Assembly (NCBI GenBank): GCA_002364325.1
Contig: DEXV01000006.1
Location: 353,350-417,349, forward strand
Direction: 5' to 3'
DNA from: Gillisia sp. UBA3175
GTDB taxonomy: Bacteria; Bacteroidota; Bacteroidia; Flavobacteriales; Flavobacteriaceae
Length of the DNA: 64,000 bases
The translations under genes were made by a program, and so were the position numbers. Every line of letters begins with the position of its first letter. Positions within the stretch are counted from its first letter, which is position 1. Below the pieces are notes generated by a model. It was not told the origin of the DNA, did no database searches, and was given only the letters and a program-made list of their open reading frames with translations. Of the stretch, positions 45,163-54,830 are shown in pieces.

Positions 45163-48100
45163 ATGAGCAAAAATCCCTTTAAAGAATTTGGAATATCCTC
45201 TTGGGCAATAGACAATAAAATGACTGTGTATGTTATTATTGTAATAATCCTATTTCTTGGTATATTTTCTTATTACAGCATGCCTAGAGAGGCATTTCCG
45301 GAAATAATTGAAACCAAAATATATATAAGTTCTATCAACCCTGGAAACTCGGCAGAAGATGTTGAAAAATTTATTACAGAACCTTTAGAACAAGAATTTA
45401 ACAATGTTGGTGGAGTAAAAGAAATTAGTTCTACAACGCTTCAGGATTATTCTATGGTAATTGTAGAGTTTGAAGAAGATGTAGAAATTCCTGTTGCAAA
45501 ACAGCTTATTAAGGACAAGGTAGATCAGGTAAAATCTGCTACTACCTGGCCAACTTTAGATAACGGTGCCAAGGTAGAGCCAAATGTTTTCGATCTTAAC
45601 ATTTCTGAAGAACAGCCAATCTTAAACATCAATTTAACCGGAGATTATCCAGTACAAACGCTTAAGGATTATGCTGAATATCTTCAAGATAAGATTGAAA
45701 TATTACCACAAATTAAAGAAGCTAGTATTCGTGGTGCAGAAGAAATGGAAATTGAAATTGCAGTAGATGTTTATAAAATGTCTGCTTCTGTAGTAAGTTT
45801 TAACGACATAATTAATGCAGTAAGAAGTGAGAACAATACGATATCCGGTGGAAATGTAACTAGTAATGGGGTAGAAAAAAATATTAGGATTATTGGTGAA
45901 ATAGAGAATCCTAAGGAGTTAGAAAATGTAGTTGTTAAACGAGATGGTGGCATAATTTTCTTAAAGGATATTGCAACTATTAAATTTAAAGAGAAAGAAC
46001 CTACCACGTACGCCAGAGAATCTGGGGAACCTGTAGTAATGCTTGATGTAAAAAAGCGTGCAGGAAAAAATATGATTGAAGCGGTAGAGCAGATCAAAGA
46101 ATTAATTAAAAAAGAACAAGACACTTATTTGCCTGAGCAACTAAATGTTTCGTTAACCAACGACCAGTCTATTAAAACTCAAAATCAAGTAGACGACCTT
46201 GTAAATAATATCATATTTGGGGTTATTTTGGTAGTATTGGTTTTAATGTTTTTCCTTGGATTTAGAAATGCCATTTTTGTTGGATTTGCAATTCCACTCT
46301 CTATGCTACTCTCTCTCTTCATCTTATCAGCATTAGGTTTTACACTTAATACAATGGTGTTATTTGGATTGGTTATGGGACTTGGAATGCTCGTAGACAA
46401 TGGAATTGTGGTTGTAGAGAATGTTTATTCTCTTATGAGTCAAGGAATGCCAAGGATGAAAGCCGCAAAACAAGGAATGGGTGAAATAGCCTGGCCTATC
46501 ATTGCTTCTACTGCAACAACTCTTGCTGCCTTTTTTCCATTGGGATTATGGCCAGGTACTATTGGAAAATTCATGATCTATTTCCCAATTACTCTTTCTG
46601 TAGTCCTAGGGTCTTCCTTATTTGTGGCATTGATCATAAACTCAATGCTTACTTCTAAATTCATGAAAACTGAAGAAGAATCCTTAACTAAAAAGAAACT
46701 AGTAAGATGGAGTTTAATAATAGGAGGGATTGGCCTTATAATGCTCATCGCTGGATTTGCTACAGACTCTGGAGCGCTACGTGGAATAGGAAACTTAAGT
46801 ATTCTAACGGCTATTATGTTGTGGGTTTATAAATACTTTCTTGCGGGTGCCGTAGACTATTTTCAATTTAAAGCATTAAAAAAATTCGAAAATTTTTATG
46901 AGGGAATTTTAAAATTCGCTTTACGAGGAAAAAAGGCATATTATTTCTTCTTCGGAACCTTCATCCTACTTATTTTATCTTTTGTACTTGTTGGATTGGT
47001 GAGGCCTAAGGTGCTATTCTTTCCTGAAAATGAACCAAATCAGATTATCACCTATATCGAATATCCTGAAGGAACAGATATAGAGAAAACCAACGAACTC
47101 ACCAAGAAAGTAGAAAATAGAATATTTGATGCCATTAAGAAATATGAAGATAAAGATGGGTACAATTATATGGTAGAATCTGCAATTTCTCAAGTGGGGC
47201 AAGGAGCTGGAAACCCTCAAACAGATGCAGGTCAGGCAAATGAAATGCCTCAAAAAGGAAAGGTCACCCTTTCTATGCGCGACTTTAAATTAAGAAGAGG
47301 GGTTAAAAGTAGCACGGTACTTTCTGAAGTTAGAGATGCCGTAAAGGGATTTCCGGGAGCTTCTATAATTGTTGAAAAAGATGCTGCTGGCCCTCCATCT
47401 GGATACCCTATAAATATTGAATTAAAGGGAGAAAACTACGATGAGATGCTTAAAGAAGCGGAAAAGATGAGAGCACACATCGAAACGCTAAACGTCTCAG
47501 GTATAGAAGAACTTAAAATAGATGTAAATAAGGCAAAGCCAGAAATGGAAATAAAAGTTGATCGTGAAAAAGCGGGACAACTTGGGGTTTCTACAGCAAA
47601 CGTTGGCCAAACTTTAAGAAGAGCTATTTATGGAGAAGAAATATCTACTTATAAAGAAGGGGACGATGATTATGAGATAAATGTAAGATTTGCAGATAAA
47701 TATAGACACGACGAAAGTGCTTTGTTCAATCAGCCAGTTACTTTTAGAAATAATCAAGGAAATCTAATCCAGGTGCCGATTTCCTCTTTAATTTCCAAAA
47801 ACAATACAGCTTCCTTTAGTTCTATAAAACGTAGAGATTTAAAACGAGTGATTACGGTATACTCGAATGTTTTAGGAGGTTATAATCCTACCGAGCTTGT
47901 TACCGAATTAAAAGCGGAATTAGAAGGATATGAAACTCCGCAAGAGATCACTTATGCTTTTACGGGAGAACAAGAGAAACAAGAAGAAAATATGAATTTC
48001 CTTTTAATGGCATTATTCTATGCCATGGGAGGTATTTTATTAATTTTAGTAGGACAATTCAATTCAGTCTCTAAACCTATTATTATTTTAATGGCTATTG

Positions 48101-48654
48101 TACTTAGTTTGGCAGGAGTATTTTTGGGACTAGTGATTTTTCAAATGGATTTTGTGATCATCATGACGATGATGGGAATCATTTCACTTGCAGGTATTGT
48201 AGTAAACAATGCTATTGTGTTAATTGACTATACCCAAATTTTAATTGATAGAAGAAAGCTGGAACTGGATCTGGAGGAAGATGACTTACTAACTAGAGAA
48301 CAATATTTCGATTTAATAGTAGAAGGTGGGAGATCTCGTTTGCGTCCAGTATTATTAACTGCAATTACTACGGTACTAGGACTTATCCCTCTAGCAGTTG
48401 GATTTAACATAGATTTCTTTGGTTTATTTACAGATTATAATCCTGCAATATATATTGGTGGAGATAACGTGATTTTCTGGGGTCCATTAGCATGGACTGT
48501 GATCTTCGGACTTATATTTGCTACCTTCTTAACACTTATTGTAGTTCCTGTAATGTTCTATTTGGTTAATAGGGCTAAAGTTAGATTTGCAGATAAGAGA
48601 AAGCAACGAGTTGAAAGAAAAGCGCGAGAAAAAGAAGAACGTGCCACATCTTAA
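45163..48654 (+). CDS. RND efflux permease (HAE1/AcrB family)
   Basis: An 1163-residue proton-driven exporter, longer than AcrB (about 1050). TM1 is near 22-40; PGNSAEDVEKFITEPLEQ and other porter-domain blocks follow; TM2-6 lie near 345-500 with VMGLGMLVDNGIVVVENVYS (the proton-relay Asp region, near 405-424). Between the first and second halves there is an extra segment of about 70 residues with two hydrophobic stretches (about 517-565). The second porter half precedes TM8-12 (LLMALFYAMGGILLILVGQF; GIISLAGIVVNNAIVLIDY). Substrate unknown; with the TetR regulator, toxic-compound export is likely. Confidence 0.94.
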   Translation: MSKNPFKEFGISSWAIDNKMTVYVIIVIILFLGIFSYYSMPREAFPEIIETKIYISSINPGNSAEDVEKFITEPLEQEFNNVGGVKEISSTTLQDYSMVIVEFEEDVEIPVAKQLIKDKVDQVKSATTWPTLDNGAKVEPNVFDLNISEEQPILNINLTGDYPVQTLKDYAEYLQDKIEILPQIKEASIRGAEEMEIEIAVDVYKMSASVVSFNDIINAVRSENNTISGGNVTSNGVEKNIRIIGEIENPKELENVVVKRDGGIIFLKDIATIKFKEKEPTTYARESGEPVVMLDVKKRAGKNMIEAVEQIKELIKKEQDTYLPEQLNVSLTNDQSIKTQNQVDDLVNNIIFGVILVVLVLMFFLGFRNAIFVGFAIPLSMLLSLFILSALGFTLNTMVLFGLVMGLGMLVDNGIVVVENVYSLMSQGMPRMKAAKQGMGEIAWPIIASTATTLAAFFPLGLWPGTIGKFMIYFPITLSVVLGSSLFVALIINSMLTSKFMKTEEESLTKKKLVRWSLIIGGIGLIMLIAGFATDSGALRGIGNLSILTAIMLWVYKYFLAGAVDYFQFKALKKFENFYEGILKFALRGKKAYYFFFGTFILLILSFVLVGLVRPKVLFFPENEPNQIITYIEYPEGTDIEKTNELTKKVENRIFDAIKKYEDKDGYNYMVESAISQVGQGAGNPQTDAGQANEMPQKGKVTLSMRDFKLRRGVKSSTVLSEVRDAVKGFPGASIIVEKDAAGPPSGYPINIELKGENYDEMLKEAEKMRAHIETLNVSGIEELKIDVNKAKPEMEIKVDREKAGQLGVSTANVGQTLRRAIYGEEISTYKEGDDDYEINVRFADKYRHDESALFNQPVTFRNNQGNLIQVPISSLISKNNTASFSSIKRRDLKRVITVYSNVLGGYNPTELVTELKAELEGYETPQEITYAFTGEQEKQEENMNFLLMALFYAMGGILLILVGQFNSVSKPIIILMAIVLSLAGVFLGLVIFQMDFVIIMTMMGIISLAGIVVNNAIVLIDYTQILIDRRKLELDLEEDDLLTREQYFDLIVEGGRSRLRPVLLTAITTVLGLIPLAVGFNIDFFGLFTDYNPAIYIGGDNVIFWGPLAWTVIFGLIFATFLTLIVVPVMFYLVNRAKVRFADKRKQRVERKAREKEERATS

Positions 48655-48673
48655 ATAATAAAATAAATAATTT

Positions 48674-48704
48674 AAAAACCCGGGACCAAGAGTTTCGGGT
48701 TTTT
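48674..48704 (+). terminator. Terminator of the efflux operon
   Basis: Arms AAAAACCCG (48674-48682) and CGGGTTTTT (48696-48704) with a 13-base loop; 20 bases after the permease stop. Confidence 0.8.
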
Positions 48705-48782
48705 ACGATTAATAGAATATCTTGATATTTTAATAACAGCTAATTTTATACTTAAATTCTTAAAGAAACCAGCAGTTCTTCA

Positions 48783-48790
48783 TACTTTTG
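48783..48790 (+). promoter_or_regulatory. -7 promoter element of aspS
   Basis: TACTTTTG matches TAnnTTTG, 25 bases before the aspS ATG. No TTG at the -33 distance. Confidence 0.45.
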
Positions 48791-48814
48791 CAAACCTAAA
48801 TTCAATAGTGCGTT

Positions 48815-50563
48815 ATGTATAGAAGTCATACTTGTGGTGAACTAAGAGCAAGCCATATAAATGAAGAAGTTACCCTAGCGGGATGGGTTCAAAAGACCAG
48901 AAATAAAGGATTTATGATCTGGGTAGATCTTAGAGACCGGTATGGCGTTACGCAATTGATATTTGATGAAGAACGTACTCCTTCAGAAATGATGGAGAAA
49001 GCGGCACAATTAGGTCGTGAATTTGTAATTCAGGTTACCGGAAAAGTGATTGAACGAGAATCTAAGAATCCACAACTTGCAACCGGAGATATCGAGATCT
49101 TAGTTACCAAATTCGAGATCTTAAACGCTTCACTCACGCCACCTTTCACTATTGAAAATGAAACCGATGGCGGCGAAGAGCTTAGAATGAAATACAGATA
49201 CTTGGATATTCGTAGAAATCCAGTAAAGGAAAACCTGATGTTTCGGCATAAAGTTGGAATGAAGGTGAGAAATTATCTTTCTGAAGCTGGCTTTATAGAA
49301 GTAGAAACTCCATATCTAATAAAATCTACTCCAGAAGGTGCAAGAGATTTTGTGGTGCCAAGTAGAATGAATGAAGGCCAATTTTATGCCTTGCCACAAT
49401 CCCCACAAACCTTTAAGCAATTGCTTATGGTTGGAGGTATGGATAAATATTTCCAAATAGTGAAATGTTTTAGAGATGAAGATCTTAGAGCAGACAGACA
49501 GCCGGAATTCACGCAAATAGACTGTGAAATGGCGTTTGTAGAGCAGGAAGATATTTTGAACATTTTTGAAGGACTTACTAAACATTTACTTAAAGAAATT
49601 AAAGGAGTGGAAACAGGTGATTTTCCAAGAATGACCTATGCTGAAGCCATGCAGAAATACGGAAATGACAAACCAGACATACGTTTTGGGATGGAATTCG
49701 CCGAGCTTAATAATCTTGCAAAAAACAAAGGTTTTAATGTATTCGATCAACAAGAACTTGTAATTGGAATTGCAGTTCCGGGAGCTTCAGAATATACCAG
49801 AAAACAACTAGACAAACTCATAGAATGGGTAAAACGCCCACAAATAGGCGCTACCGGATTGGTTTACGCTAAATTTAATACCGATGGAAGTTTAAAATCA
49901 TCTGTAGATAAATTTTATTCTGAAGAAGATCTTAAAGGATGGGCAGAAGCTACCGGCGCAAAACCGGGAGATTTAATATTAGTGATGTCTGGAGATACAC
50001 ATACCACAAGAACGCAGCTTAGCGCTTTAAGAATGCATCTTGCAACAGAACTTGGCTTGAGAAATGCTAGCGAATTTGCTCCTTTATGGGTTGTAGATTT
50101 TCCATTATTAGAATGGGATGAGGATACTAAAAGGTATCATGCCATGCACCACCCATTTACATCTCCTAAACCAGAAGACATCAAATTATTAGAAACAGAT
50201 CCTGGAGCAGTTAGGGCAAATGCTTATGACTTGGTGATGAATGGAAATGAGATTGGTGGAGGTTCTATTAGAATTCATGATAAAGCCACGCAAGCCATGA
50301 TGTTCGATTATTTAGGATTTACTCCGGAAGAAGCGAAAGCACAATTCGGATTCTTAATGGATGCATTTCAATATGGAGCGCCACCACACGGAGGAATTGC
50401 CTTTGGATTTGATAGATTAGTAGCTATCCTTGGCGGTCAGGAGACCATTAGAGATTTTATTGCATTCCCAAAGAACAATTCCGGGCGTGATATTATGATA
50501 GATGCTCCTGCAAAACTAGATAATGCACAACTTAACGAATTGCATTTAAAGGTTATTGAATAG
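48815..50563 (+). CDS. aspS: Aspartyl-tRNA synthetase
   Basis: A 582-residue class IIb bacterial-type AspRS. N-terminal OB fold ([32 protein letters not shown], residues about 18-50 in part), catalytic motif 2 [19 protein letters not shown] (near 215), the bacterial GAD insertion domain (about 290-420), and motif 3 [15 protein letters not shown] (near 527). Length and insertion separate it from the archaeal/eukaryotic form. The gene is monocistronic. A compound hairpin follows. Confidence 0.97.
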   Translation: MYRSHTCGELRASHINEEVTLAGWVQKTRNKGFMIWVDLRDRYGVTQLIFDEERTPSEMMEKAAQLGREFVIQVTGKVIERESKNPQLATGDIEILVTKFEILNASLTPPFTIENETDGGEELRMKYRYLDIRRNPVKENLMFRHKVGMKVRNYLSEAGFIEVETPYLIKSTPEGARDFVVPSRMNEGQFYALPQSPQTFKQLLMVGGMDKYFQIVKCFRDEDLRADRQPEFTQIDCEMAFVEQEDILNIFEGLTKHLLKEIKGVETGDFPRMTYAEAMQKYGNDKPDIRFGMEFAELNNLAKNKGFNVFDQQELVIGIAVPGASEYTRKQLDKLIEWVKRPQIGATGLVYAKFNTDGSLKSSVDKFYSEEDLKGWAEATGAKPGDLILVMSGDTHTTRTQLSALRMHLATELGLRNASEFAPLWVVDFPLLEWDEDTKRYHAMHHPFTSPKPEDIKLLETDPGAVRANAYDLVMNGNEIGGGSIRIHDKATQAMMFDYLGFTPEEAKAQFGFLMDAFQYGAPPHGGIAFGFDRLVAILGGQETIRDFIAFPKNNSGRDIMIDAPAKLDNAQLNELHLKVIE

Positions 50564-50572
50564 GTTTTAACT

Positions 50573-50626
50573 CTAACTTGCTTTACTAGATTAGACAGAT
50601 TAATCTTCTTAGGTAAAGCAAGTTAG
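50573..50626 (+). terminator. Compound hairpin after aspS
   Basis: Perfect 14-base arms CTAACTTGCTTTAC (50573-50586) and GTAAAGCAAGTTAG (50613-50626), with an inner 6-base stem AGATTA/TAATCT (50588-50593/50601-50606). No clear T tract follows, so it may be a processed 3' stem as well as a terminator. Confidence 0.5.
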
Positions 50627-50685
50627 ATTCTATATAGTAATTTTACGGTTTTAGTTTTTTAATTTTTATTTAAACAACCTCCTGG

Positions 50686-52476
50686 ATGTTTCCAAAAGCC
50701 ATTCCTGGTTTACAAAAGTTCATCGATTGGAAGACTAATAATCTTACCCAACATCAATTTATTTTAATATTAAGCGCATTAGTTGGTTTTGCAAGTGGTA
50801 TTGGAGCGGTGATCATTAAAAACCTAACGCACTTCATGCAGGAGTTGCTGGAAGGTAAATTAATTGCAAATGTTCACCATGCATTCTATTTTATATTCCC
50901 AATTATTGGTTTAACCTTAACCTTACTAATTATTAAGTATGGTTTAAGTAAAAAAATTGGACACGGTATACCATCTACCCTTTATGCCATTTCAAAGAAA
51001 AAAGGGATCATGCGTCCTTTCCAAATGTATGCATCCATGATAACCGCACCATTAACCGTAGGTTTTGGAGGATCGGTTGGGTTGGAAGGACCAACTGTAG
51101 CTACGGGAGCCTCTTTGGGTTCCAATATTTCAAGGATGTTTCAGATGAATCAAACATCCCGAACCTTGCTTATTGGTTGTGCTGCTGCAGGAGCCATGTC
51201 TTCAATCTTTAAAGCTCCAATCGCAGCCATTATTTTTGCTATTGAAGTTTTTAGTTTGGATCTTACATTGGTATCGATGTTACCTTTGCTTATAGCCTCG
51301 GTTTCAGCAATACTCACTTCCTATTTTTTCTTCGGATCCGATATTATTTTACCGTTTCAGTTGAAGGATAAATTTATCATTTCTGAAGTGCCATTTTATA
51401 TTATCTTAGGAATATTAGCGGCATTTTGTTCTATGTATTTCACCAGTGTTTATTTTAAGATGAATGAATTATTCAAAAAAATAGGCAGCCCATTTAAACG
51501 CTTATTGGTTGGTGGTATTGGATTGGGAATTATCATATTTATGATCCCACCCTTATATGGAGAGGGTTACAACGTAATAAACAATTTGCTTACAGAGAAC
51601 TATTTGGAGGCCTTGGGTACAAATTTCTTTAACGACTATTTAGGGAATATATGGGTGGTAATTGCACTTTTGGCTGGTCTGGTGATTTTTAAGATCATAG
51701 CCACATCCCTTACTTTTGGAGCTGGAGGAATAGGAGGGATATTTGCTCCCGTACTTTTTATGGGAAGTGCCATGGGGCATTGTTTTGCGCTTTTCGTAAA
51801 TAATCTCGGACTTTTAAAAAACCCTATTTCCGTAAGCAGTTTTACCTTGGTTGGGATGGCTGGGTTAATGGCAGGAGTACTTCATGCTCCACTAACGGCA
51901 ATTTTCTTGATAGCAGAATTAACCGGAGGATACGGTCTTTTTGTACCTTTAATGATCACTGCAACCATCTCTTATATGATCACTAACCAATTTCAACCAC
52001 ACTCTGTGTATACTATGGAGCTAGCGATGAAAGGAGAACTGCTAACCCATGATAAGGATAAGGCAGTCTTAACCTTAATGAATATTAGAAGTGTTGTTGA
52101 AACTAATTTTATTGAACTGAGATTGGATATGACCTTGGGAGACGTTATACATAAAGGAGTAATAAAATCTTCCCGAAATCTATATCCGGTTTTGGATAAG
52201 AAGGGGCATTTTGTTGGTATCATTCTTTTAGATGATATCAGGCCTATTATGTTCGATAGGGATTTGTATGATAAAGTTACGGTACAAGAACTAATGCAGC
52301 GCGCTCCGGAAATTATAGACATCAAAATAGACCATATGAAGGATATAATGAAAAAGTTTCACGACAGTGATGCATGGAATTTGCCCGTTATAGAAAATGA
52401 GAAGTATATAGGTTTTGTTTCTAAATCTAAATTACTAACAGCCTACAGACAAAAATTAATTGAAGTAACTGTATAA
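50686..52476 (+). CDS. ClC-family chloride channel/transporter with CBS domains
   Basis: A 596-residue membrane protein. The ClC selectivity segments are readable: KIGHGIPSTLYA (near 90), GSVGLEGPTVATGASLGS (near 128-145, with the gating Glu of GxEGP), and GAGGIGGIFAPVLFMGSAMG (near 346-365). About ten hydrophobic helices span 20-440. Two C-terminal CBS-like segments (about 465-520 and 530-590: MTLGDVIHKGVIKSSRNLYPVLDKKG and LPVIENEKYIGFVSKSKLL, in part) could sense adenine nucleotides. The retained gating Glu is compatible with a chloride/proton antiporter. A small membrane-protein gene follows 2 bases later. Confidence 0.94.
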   Translation: MFPKAIPGLQKFIDWKTNNLTQHQFILILSALVGFASGIGAVIIKNLTHFMQELLEGKLIANVHHAFYFIFPIIGLTLTLLIIKYGLSKKIGHGIPSTLYAISKKKGIMRPFQMYASMITAPLTVGFGGSVGLEGPTVATGASLGSNISRMFQMNQTSRTLLIGCAAAGAMSSIFKAPIAAIIFAIEVFSLDLTLVSMLPLLIASVSAILTSYFFFGSDIILPFQLKDKFIISEVPFYIILGILAAFCSMYFTSVYFKMNELFKKIGSPFKRLLVGGIGLGIIIFMIPPLYGEGYNVINNLLTENYLEALGTNFFNDYLGNIWVVIALLAGLVIFKIIATSLTFGAGGIGGIFAPVLFMGSAMGHCFALFVNNLGLLKNPISVSSFTLVGMAGLMAGVLHAPLTAIFLIAELTGGYGLFVPLMITATISYMITNQFQPHSVYTMELAMKGELLTHDKDKAVLTLMNIRSVVETNFIELRLDMTLGDVIHKGVIKSSRNLYPVLDKKGHFVGIILLDDIRPIMFDRDLYDKVTVQELMQRAPEIIDIKIDHMKDIMKKFHDSDAWNLPVIENEKYIGFVSKSKLLTAYRQKLIEVTV

Positions 52477-52478
52477 TC

Positions 52479-52718
52479 ATGAAAACGGTAATTAAAATAC
52501 TGGCTATTTCTATATTTATCGCTATTGGAATTGGGTTCTATTATAGAATGAATAACGATATTCTTTTAGGGGATCGAATAATTGGAATTGCAGTTCTTAG
52601 CAGTGCTTTTATCCTGATGCCTATCTTTCTTTACGTAAGATGGAAAGGCAAAAAACTGAGCGATTACACTCTAACTAAGGAGAATATGGACAGAATGAGG
52701 GATAATAATTTAGATTGA
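52479..52718 (+). CDS. Small two-helix membrane protein
   Basis: A 79-residue protein with two hydrophobic helices (about 3-21 and 32-53) and a charged C-terminal tail (RWKGKKLSDYTLTKENMDRMRDNN). I do not recognise a family. It starts 2 bases after the ClC gene and must be co-transcribed with it. Confidence 0.75.
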   Translation: MKTVIKILAISIFIAIGIGFYYRMNNDILLGDRIIGIAVLSSAFILMPIFLYVRWKGKKLSDYTLTKENMDRMRDNNLD

Positions 52719-52783
52719 GTAACTTATAATTAATAATGTTAAAAAATATTACTAATAGCGTTAATAGGATAAATAATATTATG

Positions 52784-52791
52784 TAAGTTTG
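52784..52791 (+). promoter_or_regulatory. -7 promoter element of the cold-shock gene
   Basis: TAAGTTTG matches TAnnTTTG; the ATG is 28 bases downstream, so the leader would be only about 20 bases of A/T. Confidence 0.45.
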
Positions 52792-52818
52792 TTCTTTATT
52801 AATTTTTATTTTATTACA

Positions 52819-53016
52819 ATGGAAGGTACAGTTAAATTTTTCAATGAGTCTAAAGGATACGGATTCATTACAAACGACGACACGGGAAGAGACATTTTCG
52901 TACACGTTACAGGTCTTAATGGAGAGTCATTAAATGAAGGTGACAAAGTTGAGTACGTTGAAGAAGAAGGAAGAAAAGGACTTACGGCTGCTCAAGTACG
53001 TTTGATCCACGATTAA
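52819..53016 (+). CDS. Cold-shock protein (CspA family)
   Basis: A 65-residue single cold-shock domain: TVKFFNESKGYGFITNDD contains RNP1 (KGYGFI) and DIFVHVTGL contains RNP2 (IFVHV). It binds single-stranded RNA/DNA and melts RNA structure. The ATG at 52819 gives the standard length; the frame upstream to 52789 (MFFINFYFIT) is A/T-rich leader, not protein. A perfect palindromic terminator follows. Confidence 0.95.
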   Translation: MEGTVKFFNESKGYGFITNDDTGRDIFVHVTGLNGESLNEGDKVEYVEEEGRKGLTAAQVRLIHD

Positions 53017-53044
53017 TATATTTTTATATTTAATTCGAAGATTT

Positions 53045-53079
53045 AAAACCCGTCTAAATTAATTTAGACGGGTTTTTTT
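53045..53079. terminator. Bidirectional terminator between csp and threonine dehydrogenase
   Basis: Arms AAAACCCGTCTAAATT (53045-53060) and AATTTAGACGGGTTTT (53061-53076), 16 of 16 with T run after; ends both convergent genes. Confidence 0.92.
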
Positions 53080-53080
53080 A

Positions 53081-54046
53081 TTACTTGTTTTCTAAAGCAA
53101 AGGACTCTTTCAATCCTTCCAGCATGGTTTGAGTTAACCTTTTAAGGTTATACTCATGTTTCCAATTCCAATCTGCTCTCGCAGCACTATCATCTATACT
53201 ACTTGGCCAAGAATCTGCAATTGCTTGTCTAAAATCTGGTTTGTAGTTTATTTCAAATTCCGGCATCTCTTTTATAATTTCTTCAGCCAACTCTTTTGGG
53301 GTAAAGCTCATTGAAGATAAATTATAAGAGGATCTCACTTTTATTTTCTCTGCCGGTTCGTTCATGATATCTACCGTAGCTTTAATGGCATCTTCCATAT
53401 ACATCATAGGTAAGGAAGTTTCTTCACTTAAAAATGAAGTATATTTCCCAGTTCGTAATGCTTCATAAAATATCTCTATAGCATAATCTGTAGTTCCACC
53501 ACCAGGCAAGGTTTTGTAACTTATTATTCCAGGATATCTAATACTTCTTACATCTACCCCAAACTTATTAAAGAAATATTCGCACCAGCGTTCCCCTGTT
53601 TGCTTACTAATTCCATAAACGGTTGTAGGTTCCATAACTGTGGTTTGTGGAGTGTCATTTTTTGGAGTACTTGGTCCAAAAACGGCAATACTAGATGGCC
53701 AGAAAACCTTTTTAATCTTTTTATCCTTGGCCAGGTTTAGAATAATGAAAAGCGAATCCATATTTAAATTCCATGCTTTCATTGGCATTTTCTCCCCAGT
53801 TGCACTTAACATTGCAGCCATTAAATAAACATCTGTAATGCTATGTTTTTCTATAAGGTTTGCAATTCCCTCAGCATTTGTTGCATCCATGATCTCGAAT
53901 GGACCGCTTGTCATTAGCTCTTCGCTACCTTCTTTTATATCACTTGCAATTACATTATCATTCCCGTGCAATTCGCGTAGTCTCATTGCCAGTTCACTAC
54001 CAATTTGACCCGAAGCACCAATGATCAATATTTTTTCTGAAATCAT
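53081..54046 (-). CDS. L-threonine 3-dehydrogenase, SDR type
   Basis: A 321-residue extended SDR. The N-terminus ILIIGASGQIGSELAMRL has the GxxGxxG motif, and PSSIAVFGPSTPK ... VYGISKQTGE gives the Ser-Tyr-Lys catalytic set (Tyr near 140). The overall pattern (AMLSATGEKMPMKAWNLNM, RYPGIISYKTLPGGGTTDYA, and the C-terminal SWPSSIDDSAARADWNW) is that of the GalE-like threonine dehydrogenases first described from Flavobacterium frigidimaris, which oxidise threonine with NAD+ and need no zinc. I choose the ATG at 54046; a TTG at 54067 would add seven residues. The usual partner, a 2-amino-3-ketobutyrate CoA ligase gene, is not adjacent. Confidence 0.9.
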   Translation of the reverse strand: MISEKILIIGASGQIGSELAMRLRELHGNDNVIASDIKEGSEELMTSGPFEIMDATNAEGIANLIEKHSITDVYLMAAMLSATGEKMPMKAWNLNMDSLFIILNLAKDKKIKKVFWPSSIAVFGPSTPKNDTPQTTVMEPTTVYGISKQTGERWCEYFFNKFGVDVRSIRYPGIISYKTLPGGGTTDYAIEIFYEALRTGKYTSFLSEETSLPMMYMEDAIKATVDIMNEPAEKIKVRSSYNLSSMSFTPKELAEEIIKEMPEFEINYKPDFRQAIADSWPSSIDDSAARADWNWKHEYNLKRLTQTMLEGLKESFALENK

Positions 54047-54190
54047 TCTATCAATTTTACAATGCAAATATATCCATTTCAGGGATGATGCTACAACATT
54101 CTATCTTAAAAAGGGAGTTAATTCCCACATCTTTTAGGGATCCTTTTTTGACAGCGCTTTTTAATTAACTTTGTGTATCAATTTTAGCCT

Positions 54191-54805
54191 ATGAAAAGCT
54201 TTTTCTGGATTGTACTGTCGATCCTGTTTGTTGGATGCGGGGAAAATAAACCCACCGAATCTAAAAAAACATCAGATAAGAATATTGTTTCTGCATTAAA
54301 GCAAAAACTAGAAATCACTAATGAAAGAGTGATCCTTTTACCAGAAGCACAAGAAGTCACTTCAGAATGGTTAGCATATATCACAGCACAAAGTGAAATT
54401 GAAAATTTCAGAAATTACACCCTAAATGATGTAATTGCAAATGCCACTCCTATTACCGAGATCATGCAATCCTTAATGGAAACCCTTCCACCTACTTTAC
54501 AATCGAACGCAGTAGAAGCAAGGCTTGGAGTATTGGTCACAAAAGCAAAGATCCTTCAGCAATTGGCAGGAAAGAGAACTTTAGATCCAGACCAAATTGC
54601 TAAAACAGCTCAAGAGATACCAACTGAATTTAATAATTTCAAAATTCAGCTGAACGAACTTTTCCTAAAAACCTTGGAACAATTTGAAGAAGAATTGGAC
54701 TCAATAGATAATGATGAGCCAATTCAAAAAGCTAAACCCGAATTAAAAAATAGACCAAATAAAAGATTACCACCTAATCTTCAAAGGAACCGAAATTCCA
54801 TATAA
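54191..54805 (+). CDS. Uncharacterised lipoprotein
   Basis: A 204-residue lipoprotein (lipobox FVGCGE, Cys16). The mature part is predicted mostly helical (ITNERVILLPEAQEV; MQSLMETLPPTL; ILQQLAGKRT; FKIQLNELFLKTLEQFEEEL) and ends in a basic Pro/Arg/Asn tail. No family recognised. TAACTTTG at 54166-54173 (with TTG at 54148-54150, spacer 15) is a candidate promoter. It precedes another lipoprotein by 25 bases. Confidence 0.8.
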   Translation: MKSFFWIVLSILFVGCGENKPTESKKTSDKNIVSALKQKLEITNERVILLPEAQEVTSEWLAYITAQSEIENFRNYTLNDVIANATPITEIMQSLMETLPPTLQSNAVEARLGVLVTKAKILQQLAGKRTLDPDQIAKTAQEIPTEFNNFKIQLNELFLKTLEQFEEELDSIDNDEPIQKAKPELKNRPNKRLPPNLQRNRNSI

Positions 54806-54830
54806 ACTTCAACTAGAACCAACTTGAATT

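Noticed and set aside
49316..49585. An 89-codon antisense frame inside aspS, and similar antisense frames in other genes
   Set aside because: They lie opposite well-conserved coding sequence and have no family resemblance; codon shadows.
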